From an uncultured Micromonospora sp. (GTDB lineage: Bacteria; Actinomycetota; Actinomycetes; Mycobacteriales; Micromonosporaceae): a DNA stretch of 14,129 nucleotides. The position numbers and the translations under genes were made by a program. Shown piece by piece: positions 7,558-13,269 of the stretch (position 1 is the stretch's first letter; every line of letters starts with the position of its first letter). Where the stretch lies: NCBI GenBank assembly GCA_937951935.1, contig CALGAM010000243.1, positions 1 to 14,129 of the forward strand, in the 5' to 3' direction. The notes under the pieces are model-generated. The model did not search any database. It saw only the letters and a program-made list of their open reading frames with translations, and was not told where the DNA came from.

Positions 7558-8496
7558 ATGGGTGAGACCACGTCCGACCTTTGGGATCTGCGGGCCGACC
7601 CGGCCGCCCTCGACAGTCTCGAGGGACTGTGGAAGTCCCAGGCCAGGCAGCTCAGCTCCGCGGCGGACATCGTCGACCGTGCGGCCAGCCGGGTGCTCGG
7701 CGGGGAGGCGTGGACCGGTGACACCGCCGAGCGGTACGACAGCCACCGCCGGAAGCTCGTCGCCGACCTGGACGCCTGCGCGGAACTGGCCAACACCGTC
7801 GCACGGGCACTGGGAGCGTGCGCGGACACGCTGCGTTACAACCAGAACCTGCTGGATGCCGAACGGCGGAAGCTCGCCCACGTGCCCTGTAGCGACGCCG
7901 GAGGCACGCTGACCTTCCATCCGGCCGACGCGGAGCAGACCGCACTGGTCAGGGAGGCGATCGCCACGGCCCAGGCCATCCGGTCCCGGGTGGACCAGCA
8001 GCTGAACGCCCAGGCAAGCGTCTTCAACGCAGCGCTCGGGCAGCTACAGGGCTGGCAGGGCAGGTGGTCGGCACGGACCCTGCGGATGCTCAACTACAAC
8101 ATCCAGCAGGGCGGTAAGGGTAACCACTGGCTCAATCGGAAACCCGGCCACGACCACGGCGACTTCGGCGAGCTCGCCCAGCGGATCATCGACGGTGACG
8201 TCGACATCGCGACGCTTCAGGAGGTCTTCAGGAGCGGCGCCGAGGAACTGGAGCGGGAGTTGAACAAGCGGGCCGCGCCCGGCGAGCGGTGGGAGGTCCA
8301 CTTCGGCAAGGCCAGCCAGAAGCACTACGCCAGCAACGGTGGCATTCCGGTGCTCCCCGGGCTGAACGAGGACTTCGGCAACGCCGTCGTCGTCCGGACC
8401 GGCAGGGGTGTCCGCACCGGGGCACCCCGGGTACACGACCTCGGGCCGGGTGATGAAGGCCGCTCCACCACCCAGGTCCCGATCTTCGTCGACTGA
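7558..8496 (+). CDS. ESX/WXG-like protein with N-terminal half of an EEP (DNase I-like) nuclease domain
   Basis: A 312-residue protein starting at ATG 7558, seven bases after Shine-Dalgarno GGAGGGAGGA. Residues 1-110 form a helical hairpin with W52-T53-G54 (EAWTGDTAERY) at the turn, the hallmark of WXG100/ESX-type domains secreted by type VII systems. A second helical stretch covers about 122-168. From 172 an EEP fold begins: the strand LRMLNYNIQQGG places the metal-site Asn (N181), and DVDIATLQEVF places the catalytic Glu (E222). GNAVVVR (274-280) and HDLGPGDEGRS follow. The protein then ends after the strand TQVPIFVD. A normal EEP domain would continue with HL, GDFN, ID and SDH motifs. All of these are missing here and are found in the convergent gene 3 bases away. 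Alone it should be inactive. ESX similarity is from pattern and not from a search. Confidence 0.82.
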   Translation: MGETTSDLWDLRADPAALDSLEGLWKSQARQLSSAADIVDRAASRVLGGEAWTGDTAERYDSHRRKLVADLDACAELANTVARALGACADTLRYNQNLLDAERRKLAHVPCSDAGGTLTFHPADAEQTALVREAIATAQAIRSRVDQQLNAQASVFNAALGQLQGWQGRWSARTLRMLNYNIQQGGKGNHWLNRKPGHDHGDFGELAQRIIDGDVDIATLQEVFRSGAEELERELNKRAAPGERWEVHFGKASQKHYASNGGIPVLPGLNEDFGNAVVVRTGRGVRTGAPRVHDLGPGDEGRSTTQVPIFVD

Positions 8497-8499
8497 GGG

Positions 8500-9255
8500 T
8501 CACCAGCCCGGCAGGGTGACGTCGACCACCTGCCCGTCGTGGTCGGACTGGCCACGATCCCAGCGGGTGGCCTCGGACGCGCCCAGGCCGCGCGGCATCA
8601 GGTGGTCGATCCTACGGTGGCTGGCGGAGGTGCCGCCGCGTCCGTCGTGGATGTCGCCCTGGTTGACGTCGAAGCCCTGCGTCCCGTACCGCCGGATGGC
8701 CTGCGCCGACTGGCTGCCGTCGGTGGAGAGGCTGTTGAAGTCACCGGCGACGACGGTGCCCGCGCCCGCAGGTGAGTTGCCCGTCAGTCCCAGCAGCCGG
8801 TCGATCTGCCTGGCCCGCCGGGCATCGCCGCCGTCGCCGTGGCCGGTGTCGAGGTGTGCGCTGAACACGTCGAGGCGGTTCCGGTTGGCCTGCAGCATCC
8901 GGTCGGCCGCCTCCGCGTCGACCTGCCTGAACAGCGCGACGACGAGTTCGAGCCGCTCGGCGTCGGAGTCGAGGGTGTTGCCGAACGCGGTCATGACACC
9001 ACGCATGGCGCTCTCCGCCTGTTGGTAGGCGCTCATGCACGCCGACGCGGCGCCCGTGTTGCCGAAGGCGCTCACCGTCGGAACGGTCGAGGCGTGCGGA
9101 ACTCCGTTGTGGAAGGTCACCCTGCTTCCGCCGACCCACCCCGTCGACGGGGCGCCCGTCCACGCCGCGCCGCCCTTGGTGACCTCGGCCGCGGCTCGGT
9201 GCACCTCCTTGGTGAGGGTTTCGACCTCACCGAACTCGATCGTGGTCTTACCCAT
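8500..9255 (-). CDS. ESX-like protein with C-terminal half of an EEP (DNase I-like) nuclease domain
   Basis: A 251-residue protein. ATG at 9255 is preferred because GAGGAA lies 7 bases upstream; longer in-frame starts lack a Shine-Dalgarno. Residues 1-125 form an ESX-associated-like helical domain: AAWTG at 30-34, a Gly/Ser-rich middle, then helices including DSDAERLELVVALFRQVD, resembling EspC-type secretion targets. From 128 the sequence enters an EEP fold midway: RLDVFSAHLDTG (H134), RARQIDRLLGL, VVAGDFNSL (D172, N174), HRRIDHLMPRG (D217) and GQSDHDGQVVDVTL (D238, H239, the general-base His). The first EEP strands with the metal-site Asn and Glu are absent, and are what the neighbouring + gene encodes. 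Its stop is 3 bases from that gene's stop. An intact EEP would act on nucleic acid or phosphoesters. This half alone should not. Confidence 0.82.
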   Translation of the reverse strand: MGKTTIEFGEVETLTKEVHRAAAEVTKGGAAWTGAPSTGWVGGSRVTFHNGVPHASTVPTVSAFGNTGAASACMSAYQQAESAMRGVMTAFGNTLDSDAERLELVVALFRQVDAEAADRMLQANRNRLDVFSAHLDTGHGDGGDARRARQIDRLLGLTGNSPAGAGTVVAGDFNSLSTDGSQSAQAIRRYGTQGFDVNQGDIHDGRGGTSASHRRIDHLMPRGLGASEATRWDRGQSDHDGQVVDVTLPGW

Positions 9256-9271
9256 GGCTCCGTTCCTCGTC

Positions 9272-9290
9272 ATCGACGGCACGCGTCGAT
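9272..9290 (-). promoter_or_regulatory. leader hairpin before the - half-nuclease gene
   Basis: ATCGAC (9272-9277) and GTCGAT (9285-9290) form a 6-bp stem with a 7-base loop. It sits immediately upstream of the GAGGAA ribosome binding site of the - gene starting at 9255. The + half-nuclease gene also has a hairpin just before its ribosome site. The stem is short and may be chance. Confidence 0.3.
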
Positions 9291-9339
9291 TCCGCGTACG
9301 CCGTCGTCGGCACCAGTGCCAGGGCGGTCTATCACGCGG

Positions 9340-9360
9340 CCCGCACACATCCCGCACACA
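9340..9360. repeat. perfect 10-nt direct repeat, 11-base period
   Basis: CCCGCACACA occurs at 9340-9349 and again at 9351-9360, separated by one T. The period is 11 bases, one helical turn. It lies 85-105 bases upstream of the ATG of the - half-nuclease gene, and also about 190 bases upstream of the promoter of the + reductase gene, so the target is ambiguous. It resembles the CGCACA repeat at 7231-7253. The 8-mer GTCTATCA followed two bases later by CGGCC occurs near both repeats (7291-7305 and 9327-9341). Confidence 0.5.
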
Positions 9361-9547
9361 CCGACGGTCGTGGATGGTCGCCGTCTCCGGGTTCTTCGGA
9401 TCGTGCCGACGCCGGCGCGTCGCACCGTCGCCGGAACCCGTGTCCGAGGGCGACCACGCGCCGCCCGCGAGGAGCTCGCGGACCGCGCGTCGGTTCCCCC
9501 GCCGTCCCGGGTCAGCTCATCCCGTGAAACAGCGACCGCCGTTCAAC

Positions 9548-9577
9548 TGTAGACATAACCCATCTACAAACTATGAT
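9548..9577 (+). promoter_or_regulatory. promoter with overlapping operator for the reductase gene
   Basis: TAGACA (9550-9555, five of six to TTGACA) and TATGAT (9572-9577, five of six to TATAAT) are spaced by 16 bases in an AT-rich island that stands out from the GC-rich surroundings. TGTAGA (9548-9553) and TCTACA (9563-9568) form a 6-bp inverted repeat with a 9-base centre covering the -35 box and most of the spacer, a natural repressor position. Predicted transcription start is near 9584, giving a leader of about 36 bases before ATG 9620. Confidence 0.65.
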
Positions 9578-9619
9578 TTACGGTGGGTAGCGACGTCCGG
9601 TTCCACGGGGGTGGGGGCG

Positions 9620-10540
9620 ATGCCACGGTTTTCCCGGTTCAGTCGGTTCGCCAGCCCGGTCGACACCAGCCGCTACGGTGAGTACCGCGTACCCTGCGAC
9701 GCCGACGACCCGCATCCGCGCCACCGGTTCGGTGGGCGCATCACCGACGACGGCCGCAGCGGTTTCACACCCCGGGCCGGCCGCTACCACCTGTACGCGG
9801 GATGGCCCTGCCCGTGGTCACAGCGGGTGACCATCACCCGGATCCTGGCCGGCCTGACCGACGTCGTGACCATGTCCTATGTCGACAACGAGCGCGACGG
9901 GCGGGGCTGGGCCTTCCGACAGCGGCACGGGCCGGACCCGGTCAACGGCTTCACACTGCTGCGGGAGGTGTACGAGGCCACCGAGGAGGGGTTCGACGGA
10001 CACGTCTCGGTGCCGGTCCTGTGGGATCGGGCGACCGCGTCCGTGGTCAGCAACGACTTCCGGACCATCGAGATCGACCTCGCCACCCGGTTCCGGCACC
10101 TCGCCGATCCGGTGGTGGACGTCTACCCCGAACGGCATCGCGCCGAAATCGACGAGCTCGACGCCTGGATCGGCCCAGCCGTCAACCACGGTGTGTACGC
10201 CGCCACCCGCCCCGGCCCAGCCGGGAAGCGCGCCCGCGCGGCGTTGCTCGCCGCCTTCGCCGAGTTGGACCGACGTCTGGCCACCCGGCGCCATCTCGTC
10301 GGGTCGACCCTGACCGAGGCCGACATCCGACTCTGGGTGACGCTGGTCCGCTACGACGTCGGGCCGAACGCCGGGCGTACGATCGGTCCCGGTCTGCACG
10401 AGTTCCCGAACCTGTGGTCGTACGCCCGGGATCTCTACACCATCCCCGCCTTCCGCGACACCACCGACTTCGCGTCGTTCACCGCGCCCGGGGCGTCGCC
10501 TCCGGACTGGCACGCCCCGTCCGCGCGGCTGCCGATCTGA
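9620..10540 (+). CDS. glutathionyl-hydroquinone reductase-like (Xi/omega glutathione S-transferase family)
   Basis: A 306-residue protein. ATG 9620 is chosen because family similarity starts soon after and the promoter lies just upstream. The ribosome site is only a G-rich run at 9613-9617, so GTG 9611 is possible. After a short lead (RFGGRI, residues 36-41) comes the thioredoxin-like domain with RYHLYAGWPCPWSQR. The CPW motif (Cys64) is the redox-active site of these reductases. The helical C-terminal domain contains HLVGSTLTEADIRLWVTLVR and FPNLWSYARDLYTIPAF, highly characteristic of the YqjG/ECM4 family. These enzymes reductively remove thiol adducts from quinones. Actinobacteria generally use mycothiol rather than glutathione, so the physiological thiol is uncertain. 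It converges on the flavin monooxygenase gene, with a strong terminator between them. Confidence 0.88.
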   Translation: MPRFSRFSRFASPVDTSRYGEYRVPCDADDPHPRHRFGGRITDDGRSGFTPRAGRYHLYAGWPCPWSQRVTITRILAGLTDVVTMSYVDNERDGRGWAFRQRHGPDPVNGFTLLREVYEATEEGFDGHVSVPVLWDRATASVVSNDFRTIEIDLATRFRHLADPVVDVYPERHRAEIDELDAWIGPAVNHGVYAATRPGPAGKRARAALLAAFAELDRRLATRRHLVGSTLTEADIRLWVTLVRYDVGPNAGRTIGPGLHEFPNLWSYARDLYTIPAFRDTTDFASFTAPGASPPDWHAPSARLPI

Positions 10541-10582
10541 GCGTCACCCGGGCTGCGGGCGCGCCGTCCGGGACCGCCCGGC

Positions 10583-10656
10583 GCCGTGGTGTGGCCGGTC
10601 GGCCCGGCGGGCGGGGTGGGTCTCCCGCCGGGCCGACCGCGCGTTCCCACCACGGC
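10583..10656. terminator. bidirectional two-tier hairpin terminator
   Basis: The inner stem CGGTCGGCCCGGCGGG (10596-10611) pairs perfectly with 10624-10639: 16 bp with a 12-base loop. An outer stem GCCGTGGTG (10583-10591) pairs with CACCACGGC (10648-10656). It fills the 146-base gap between the convergent reductase and flavin monooxygenase genes. No T-tract is present, as is usual for high-GC actinobacteria. Confidence 0.85.
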
Positions 10657-10686
10657 TGACCGCGGGTGCGGCTCAGGCGGTGCCGC

Positions 10687-11751
10687 TCACCCGCGCAACA
10701 GCGGCAGCAACCGGTCGCCCTGCCGCCTGATCTCCCGCAGGTAGGGGGTGTCGGAGAGGATGAAGTGGGTGATGCCCAGGTCCTGGTACCTGCGTAGCGA
10801 CCGCGCCACGTCCTCGGCGGAGCCGACCAACCAGGTGGATCCCGCGCCGCCACCGCCGAACCTGCCCGGTGCGGTGTAGAGGTTCTCGTCGAGCACCTCC
10901 CCCCGCGCGGTCAGGTCGAGCAGCCGCCGCTGGCCGACCGCGGCGCGCCAGTTCGGGTCGCGCGAGGCGGGGTTGCTGGTCTTGGCCATCGCCGCGACCT
11001 TGGCCTCGGCGTCGGCCCAGGCCTGCTCCGTCGTGTCCCGTACGAGGGTGGTGATCCGCAGCCCGAACTCCAGCGGAGGGTGTTCGCGCCCCAGCTTCTC
11101 GCTGAGCTTCCTGAGCCGTTCGATCCGCTCATGGATGTCGTCGAGCGGCTCTCCCCAGAAGAGCTGGACGTCCGCCTCGGTGGCGGCCACCTGTTCGGCC
11201 GCTTCCGAGGCCCCGCCGAAGTAGAGCCGGGGATGCCGGCGTTCGCCCCGGGCGGGCACGCGCGGCTCGACCGTGGAGTCGGTGACGCTGAAGTAGCGAC
11301 CGTGGTACGTGACCCTCTCCTCGGTCCACAGCCTGCGCACGATCTGCATGAACTCCCTGGTTCGGGCGTAGCGGTGGGCCTGGTCGCCCTCGGTGTCGCC
11401 GTACGCCGCCAGGTTGTCCCGCCCCGACACGATGTTGATCATCACCCGTCCCCCGGTGAGGTGGTCGAGGGTCGCGGCGGCGGAGGCGAGGTTGGCCGGG
11501 TGCCAGTAGCCGGGCCGGACCGCGATCAACGGCCGGAACGTCGTGGTCCGCGCGGCCAGCGCCGTGGCGACGGTGAAGGTGTCGGGGCGACCCCAGCCGG
11601 TGCCGATGAGCGCCCCGCCCCACCCGTGGTCCTCGATCGCCCGGGCGTGGCTGGTCAGGGTCTCCAGACTGTTGTGGTTCTCGACGACGTCGTCGCCGCG
11701 ATGCCCCGGCTGGACCTGGTTCGGGATGTACCAGAGGAACTCGACACTCAT
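10687..11751 (-). CDS. LLM-class flavin-dependent monooxygenase, SsuD-like
   Basis: A 354-residue protein. ATG 11751 is preceded by AGGAG with a 7-base gap, so this start is preferred over upstream codons. The N-terminus VEFLWYIPNQ, GWGGALIGTG (43-52), LIAVRPG, ATLDHLTGGRVMINIVSG (93-110) and RLYFGGASEAAEQVA (175-189) follow the bacterial-luciferase-like TIM barrel of FMNH2-dependent alkanesulfonate monooxygenase SsuD, and the length is typical. Compared from memory with E. coli SsuD, Arg226 is kept (R232). Cys54, His228, Arg297 and Tyr331 align with R55, T234, G300 and T335. A substrate other than simple alkanesulfonates is therefore plausible. No flavin reductase partner or sulfonate transporter is in the window. 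An AT-rich island at 11871-11892 is the likely promoter region. Confidence 0.88.
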   Translation of the reverse strand: MSVEFLWYIPNQVQPGHRGDDVVENHNSLETLTSHARAIEDHGWGGALIGTGWGRPDTFTVATALAARTTTFRPLIAVRPGYWHPANLASAAATLDHLTGGRVMINIVSGRDNLAAYGDTEGDQAHRYARTREFMQIVRRLWTEERVTYHGRYFSVTDSTVEPRVPARGERRHPRLYFGGASEAAEQVAATEADVQLFWGEPLDDIHERIERLRKLSEKLGREHPPLEFGLRITTLVRDTTEQAWADAEAKVAAMAKTSNPASRDPNWRAAVGQRRLLDLTARGEVLDENLYTAPGRFGGGGAGSTWLVGSAEDVARSLRRYQDLGITHFILSDTPYLREIRRQGDRLLPLLRG

Positions 11752-11870
11752 CGGCGTACTCCTGCTTCGCGGGATGGTCGACAGGCAGAGACAGCAGCGT
11801 CCGCGCCCGTGCGGCGACGGATCGGCCCGGCCCACCGGACGGGGTGGGGCGAGATCGATGACCGATAAAG

Positions 11871-11887
11871 CCTATAGACATAGTAGG
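11871..11887. promoter_or_regulatory. AT-rich promoter island with palindrome upstream of the flavin monooxygenase
   Basis: CCTA and TAGG flank a 9-base centre (11871-11887), and CTAT/ATAG nest inside it (11872-11875/11880-11883). The island extends to about 11892 and is the only AT-rich patch in the 205-base gap upstream of the monooxygenase, so it probably holds its promoter. TATAGG and TACTAT on the - strand are -10 candidates, but no clear -35 is seen. The 8-mer TAGACATA (11875-11882) also occurs in the reductase promoter at 9550-9557. Confidence 0.45.
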
Positions 11888-11938
11888 GATATGACGATCG
11901 ACGGTCCACCGTCCGACGGCCACCGCTGGCGGCGACGA

Positions 11939-11953
11939 GGGCCCGACGGGCCC
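11939..11953 (-). terminator. hairpin just after the small membrane protein gene
   Basis: GGGCCC (11939-11944) and GGGCCC (11948-11953) form a 6-bp GC-only stem with a 3-base loop. It lies 3 bases beyond the stop codon of the - strand gene ending at 11957. It probably ends that transcript and separates it from the monooxygenase gene. Confidence 0.55.
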
Positions 11954-11956
11954 TTC

Positions 11957-12199
11957 TCACCCCCGACCGGACAGCCTGTCCACGCCACGCACGCGCCGAA
12001 CCGCCCGGAGGACGGCCTGATGAACCAGCACACCGACGCCGGCGTTCAGCACCGCCAGCAGGGAGGCGACGGGCAGCGCCGACGCGGTCGCCGTGTCGGT
12101 GGCGACGAGCAGGACGGGCCAGCCGACGGCGGCGACCACGAGCGACAGCCACCACCGGCGGCCGAGGACGAGACCGAGCAGGATCAGGACAGGGATCAT
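11957..12199 (-). CDS. small membrane protein, unknown function
   Basis: An 80-residue hydrophobic protein if started at ATG 12199, which has GGAG 8 bases upstream. A GTG at 12217 would add six residues but has a poorly placed ribosome site. A hydrophobic helix IPVLILLGLVLG (2-13) is followed by RRWW, then LSLVVAAVGWPVLLVA, and a third apolar stretch ALPVASLLAVLNAGVGVLV. The C-terminal tail VLRAVRRVRGVDRLSGRG is strongly basic and should remain in the cytoplasm. This gives about three membrane segments. I do not recognise the family. The hydrophobic pattern, Shine-Dalgarno and following hairpin support a real gene. It is transcribed toward the monooxygenase and divergently from the sirtuin gene. 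Confidence 0.62.
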   Translation of the reverse strand: MIPVLILLGLVLGRRWWLSLVVAAVGWPVLLVATDTATASALPVASLLAVLNAGVGVLVHQAVLRAVRRVRGVDRLSGRG

Positions 12200-12391
12200 C
12201 AGGAAAACTCCGGTCACGCCTCACCGCGCCGTTCGTACGGGCGGACGGCGGTATCGACCCTCGTGGTCCCATTGTGCCCAACCCGGCCGGTCCGGCGCGC
12301 CGACAGGCGAGCCGGCAGCGCCCGGAGACCGTCGTCCCCCGACCACAACACGGTCGATGCGCCCGTCACCGCCGTACCCGCGGGGAGGATG

Positions 12392-12403
12392 GCAGGATCC
12401 TGC
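12392..12403. promoter_or_regulatory. 12-bp perfect palindrome covering the sirtuin ribosome site
   Basis: GCAGGATCCTGC is a perfect palindrome two bases before the sirtuin ATG (12406), and it contains the best-placed Shine-Dalgarno-like AGGA (12394-12397). It could be an operator, or in RNA a site for intermolecular pairing. A self-hairpin would have almost no loop, so its stability is limited. Confidence 0.35.
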
Positions 12404-12405
12404 GG

Positions 12406-13188
12406 ATGGAGAGTGCTCTGCCCCCCGCCGCGGCGCTCCTCAGGCAGGCTCGGCGGATCGTCGTCTTCACCGGTGCCGGCATCTCGGCCGAGAGCGGCGT
12501 ACCGACGTTCCGGGACGACCTCACCGGGCTGTGGGCCCGCTTCGACGCCCAGCAGCTCGCCACCCCGGAGGCGTTCGAGGCCGATCCGGAGCTCGTCTGG
12601 GGTTGGTACGAGTGGCGGCGTGCCCGGGTACGTCGGGCCCGGCCCAACGCCGGCCACCTGGCCACGGCCGCCATCGAGGCCAGGGTTCCCGGCACCGTGG
12701 TCATCACGCAGAACGTCGACGACCTACACGAGCGGGCCGGTTCCCGCGCGCCGATCCACCTGCACGGCAGTCTCTTCGCACCCCGCTGCACGGGCGACGC
12801 CACGCACCCGGTGGTCCTTCCCGACCCGGACGGCGCCGCCGAGCCGGAGGAGGGGCGCCGGATCCCGCCGCCACGCTGCGCGGAGTGTGGATGTCTCGTC
12901 CGGCCCGGCGTGGTGTGGTTCGGCGAGGCGCTGCCCGAGACGGCCCTGGCGGCCGCGGTCGAGGCGGCGACCACCTGCGACGTGTTGGTGACCGTCGGCA
13001 CCTCCGGCGTCGTGTACCCGGCCGCCGAGATCCCCCGGATCGCGGCACGCCGCGGCGCCGCCGTGATCCAGGTCAACCCGGAACCGACGCCGCTGGACGC
13101 GGTCTGCACCGTCAACCTGCGGGGGCCCGCGGCCCGGGTCCTTCCGGCCCTGGTGTCGGCCGCCTGGGACGTGGCCGGGCGGGTGTGA
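12406..13188 (+). CDS. cobB: NAD-dependent protein deacylase, class III sirtuin (SIRT5/CobB-like)
   Basis: A 260-residue cytoplasmic sirtuin that removes acyl groups from lysines using NAD. ATG 12406 begins just ahead of the fold. Motifs: VVFTGAGISAESGVPTFR (19-36) binds NAD; TQNVDDLHERAG (101-112); HLHGS with catalytic His120; VWFGEALP; VTVGTSGVVYPAAEIP; QVNPEPTPLD. Tyr68 and Arg71 (YEWR) match the Tyr-x-x-Arg signature of SIRT5-like enzymes that prefer succinyl, malonyl or glutaryl lysine. The zinc site is unusual. The first pair is C128-T-G-D131 instead of Cys-x-x-Cys, while the second is C158-A-E-C161-G-C163. Asp131 or Cys163 may substitute, or zinc may be lost. No acyltransferase is adjacent. 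It converges on the response-regulator gene across a strong terminator. Confidence 0.92.
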   Translation: MESALPPAAALLRQARRIVVFTGAGISAESGVPTFRDDLTGLWARFDAQQLATPEAFEADPELVWGWYEWRRARVRRARPNAGHLATAAIEARVPGTVVITQNVDDLHERAGSRAPIHLHGSLFAPRCTGDATHPVVLPDPDGAAEPEEGRRIPPPRCAECGCLVRPGVVWFGEALPETALAAAVEAATTCDVLVTVGTSGVVYPAAEIPRIAARRGAAVIQVNPEPTPLDAVCTVNLRGPAARVLPALVSAAWDVAGRV

Positions 13189-13192
13189 CCGC

Positions 13193-13236
13193 GACCGGGT
13201 GGCGGCGGGGCCCGCCTCTACCGCCGCCACCCGGTC
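13193..13236. terminator. bidirectional hairpin terminator
   Basis: GACCGGGTGGCGGCGG (13193-13208) pairs perfectly with 13221-13236: a 16-bp stem with a 12-base loop. It begins 5 bases after the sirtuin stop and ends 33 bases before the response-regulator stop, so it can serve both convergent genes. No T-tract is present. Confidence 0.85.
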
Positions 13237-13269
13237 CGTCCCGCGCCGGCGACACGGGCCGGAGCGTGG

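Noticed and set aside
6446..7912. 488-codon + frame bridging the carboxylase end and the half-nuclease gene
   Set aside because: Out of frame with both supported genes, Arg/Gly/Pro-rich, and lacking a start signal.
8100..8900. Simple frameshifted single EEP gene
   Set aside because: The two halves are on opposite strands, each with its own start, ribosome site and ESX-like domain, so a sequencing frameshift cannot explain it. An assembly inversion remains possible and is listed under findings.
9256..9357. N-terminal extension of the - half-nuclease protein, upstream of 9255
   Set aside because: The added residues are Arg/Pro-rich and the upstream starts lack a ribosome site. GAGGAA is well placed for ATG 9255. 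I also considered that this region hides the missing EEP strands, but no NxN or QE motif is present.
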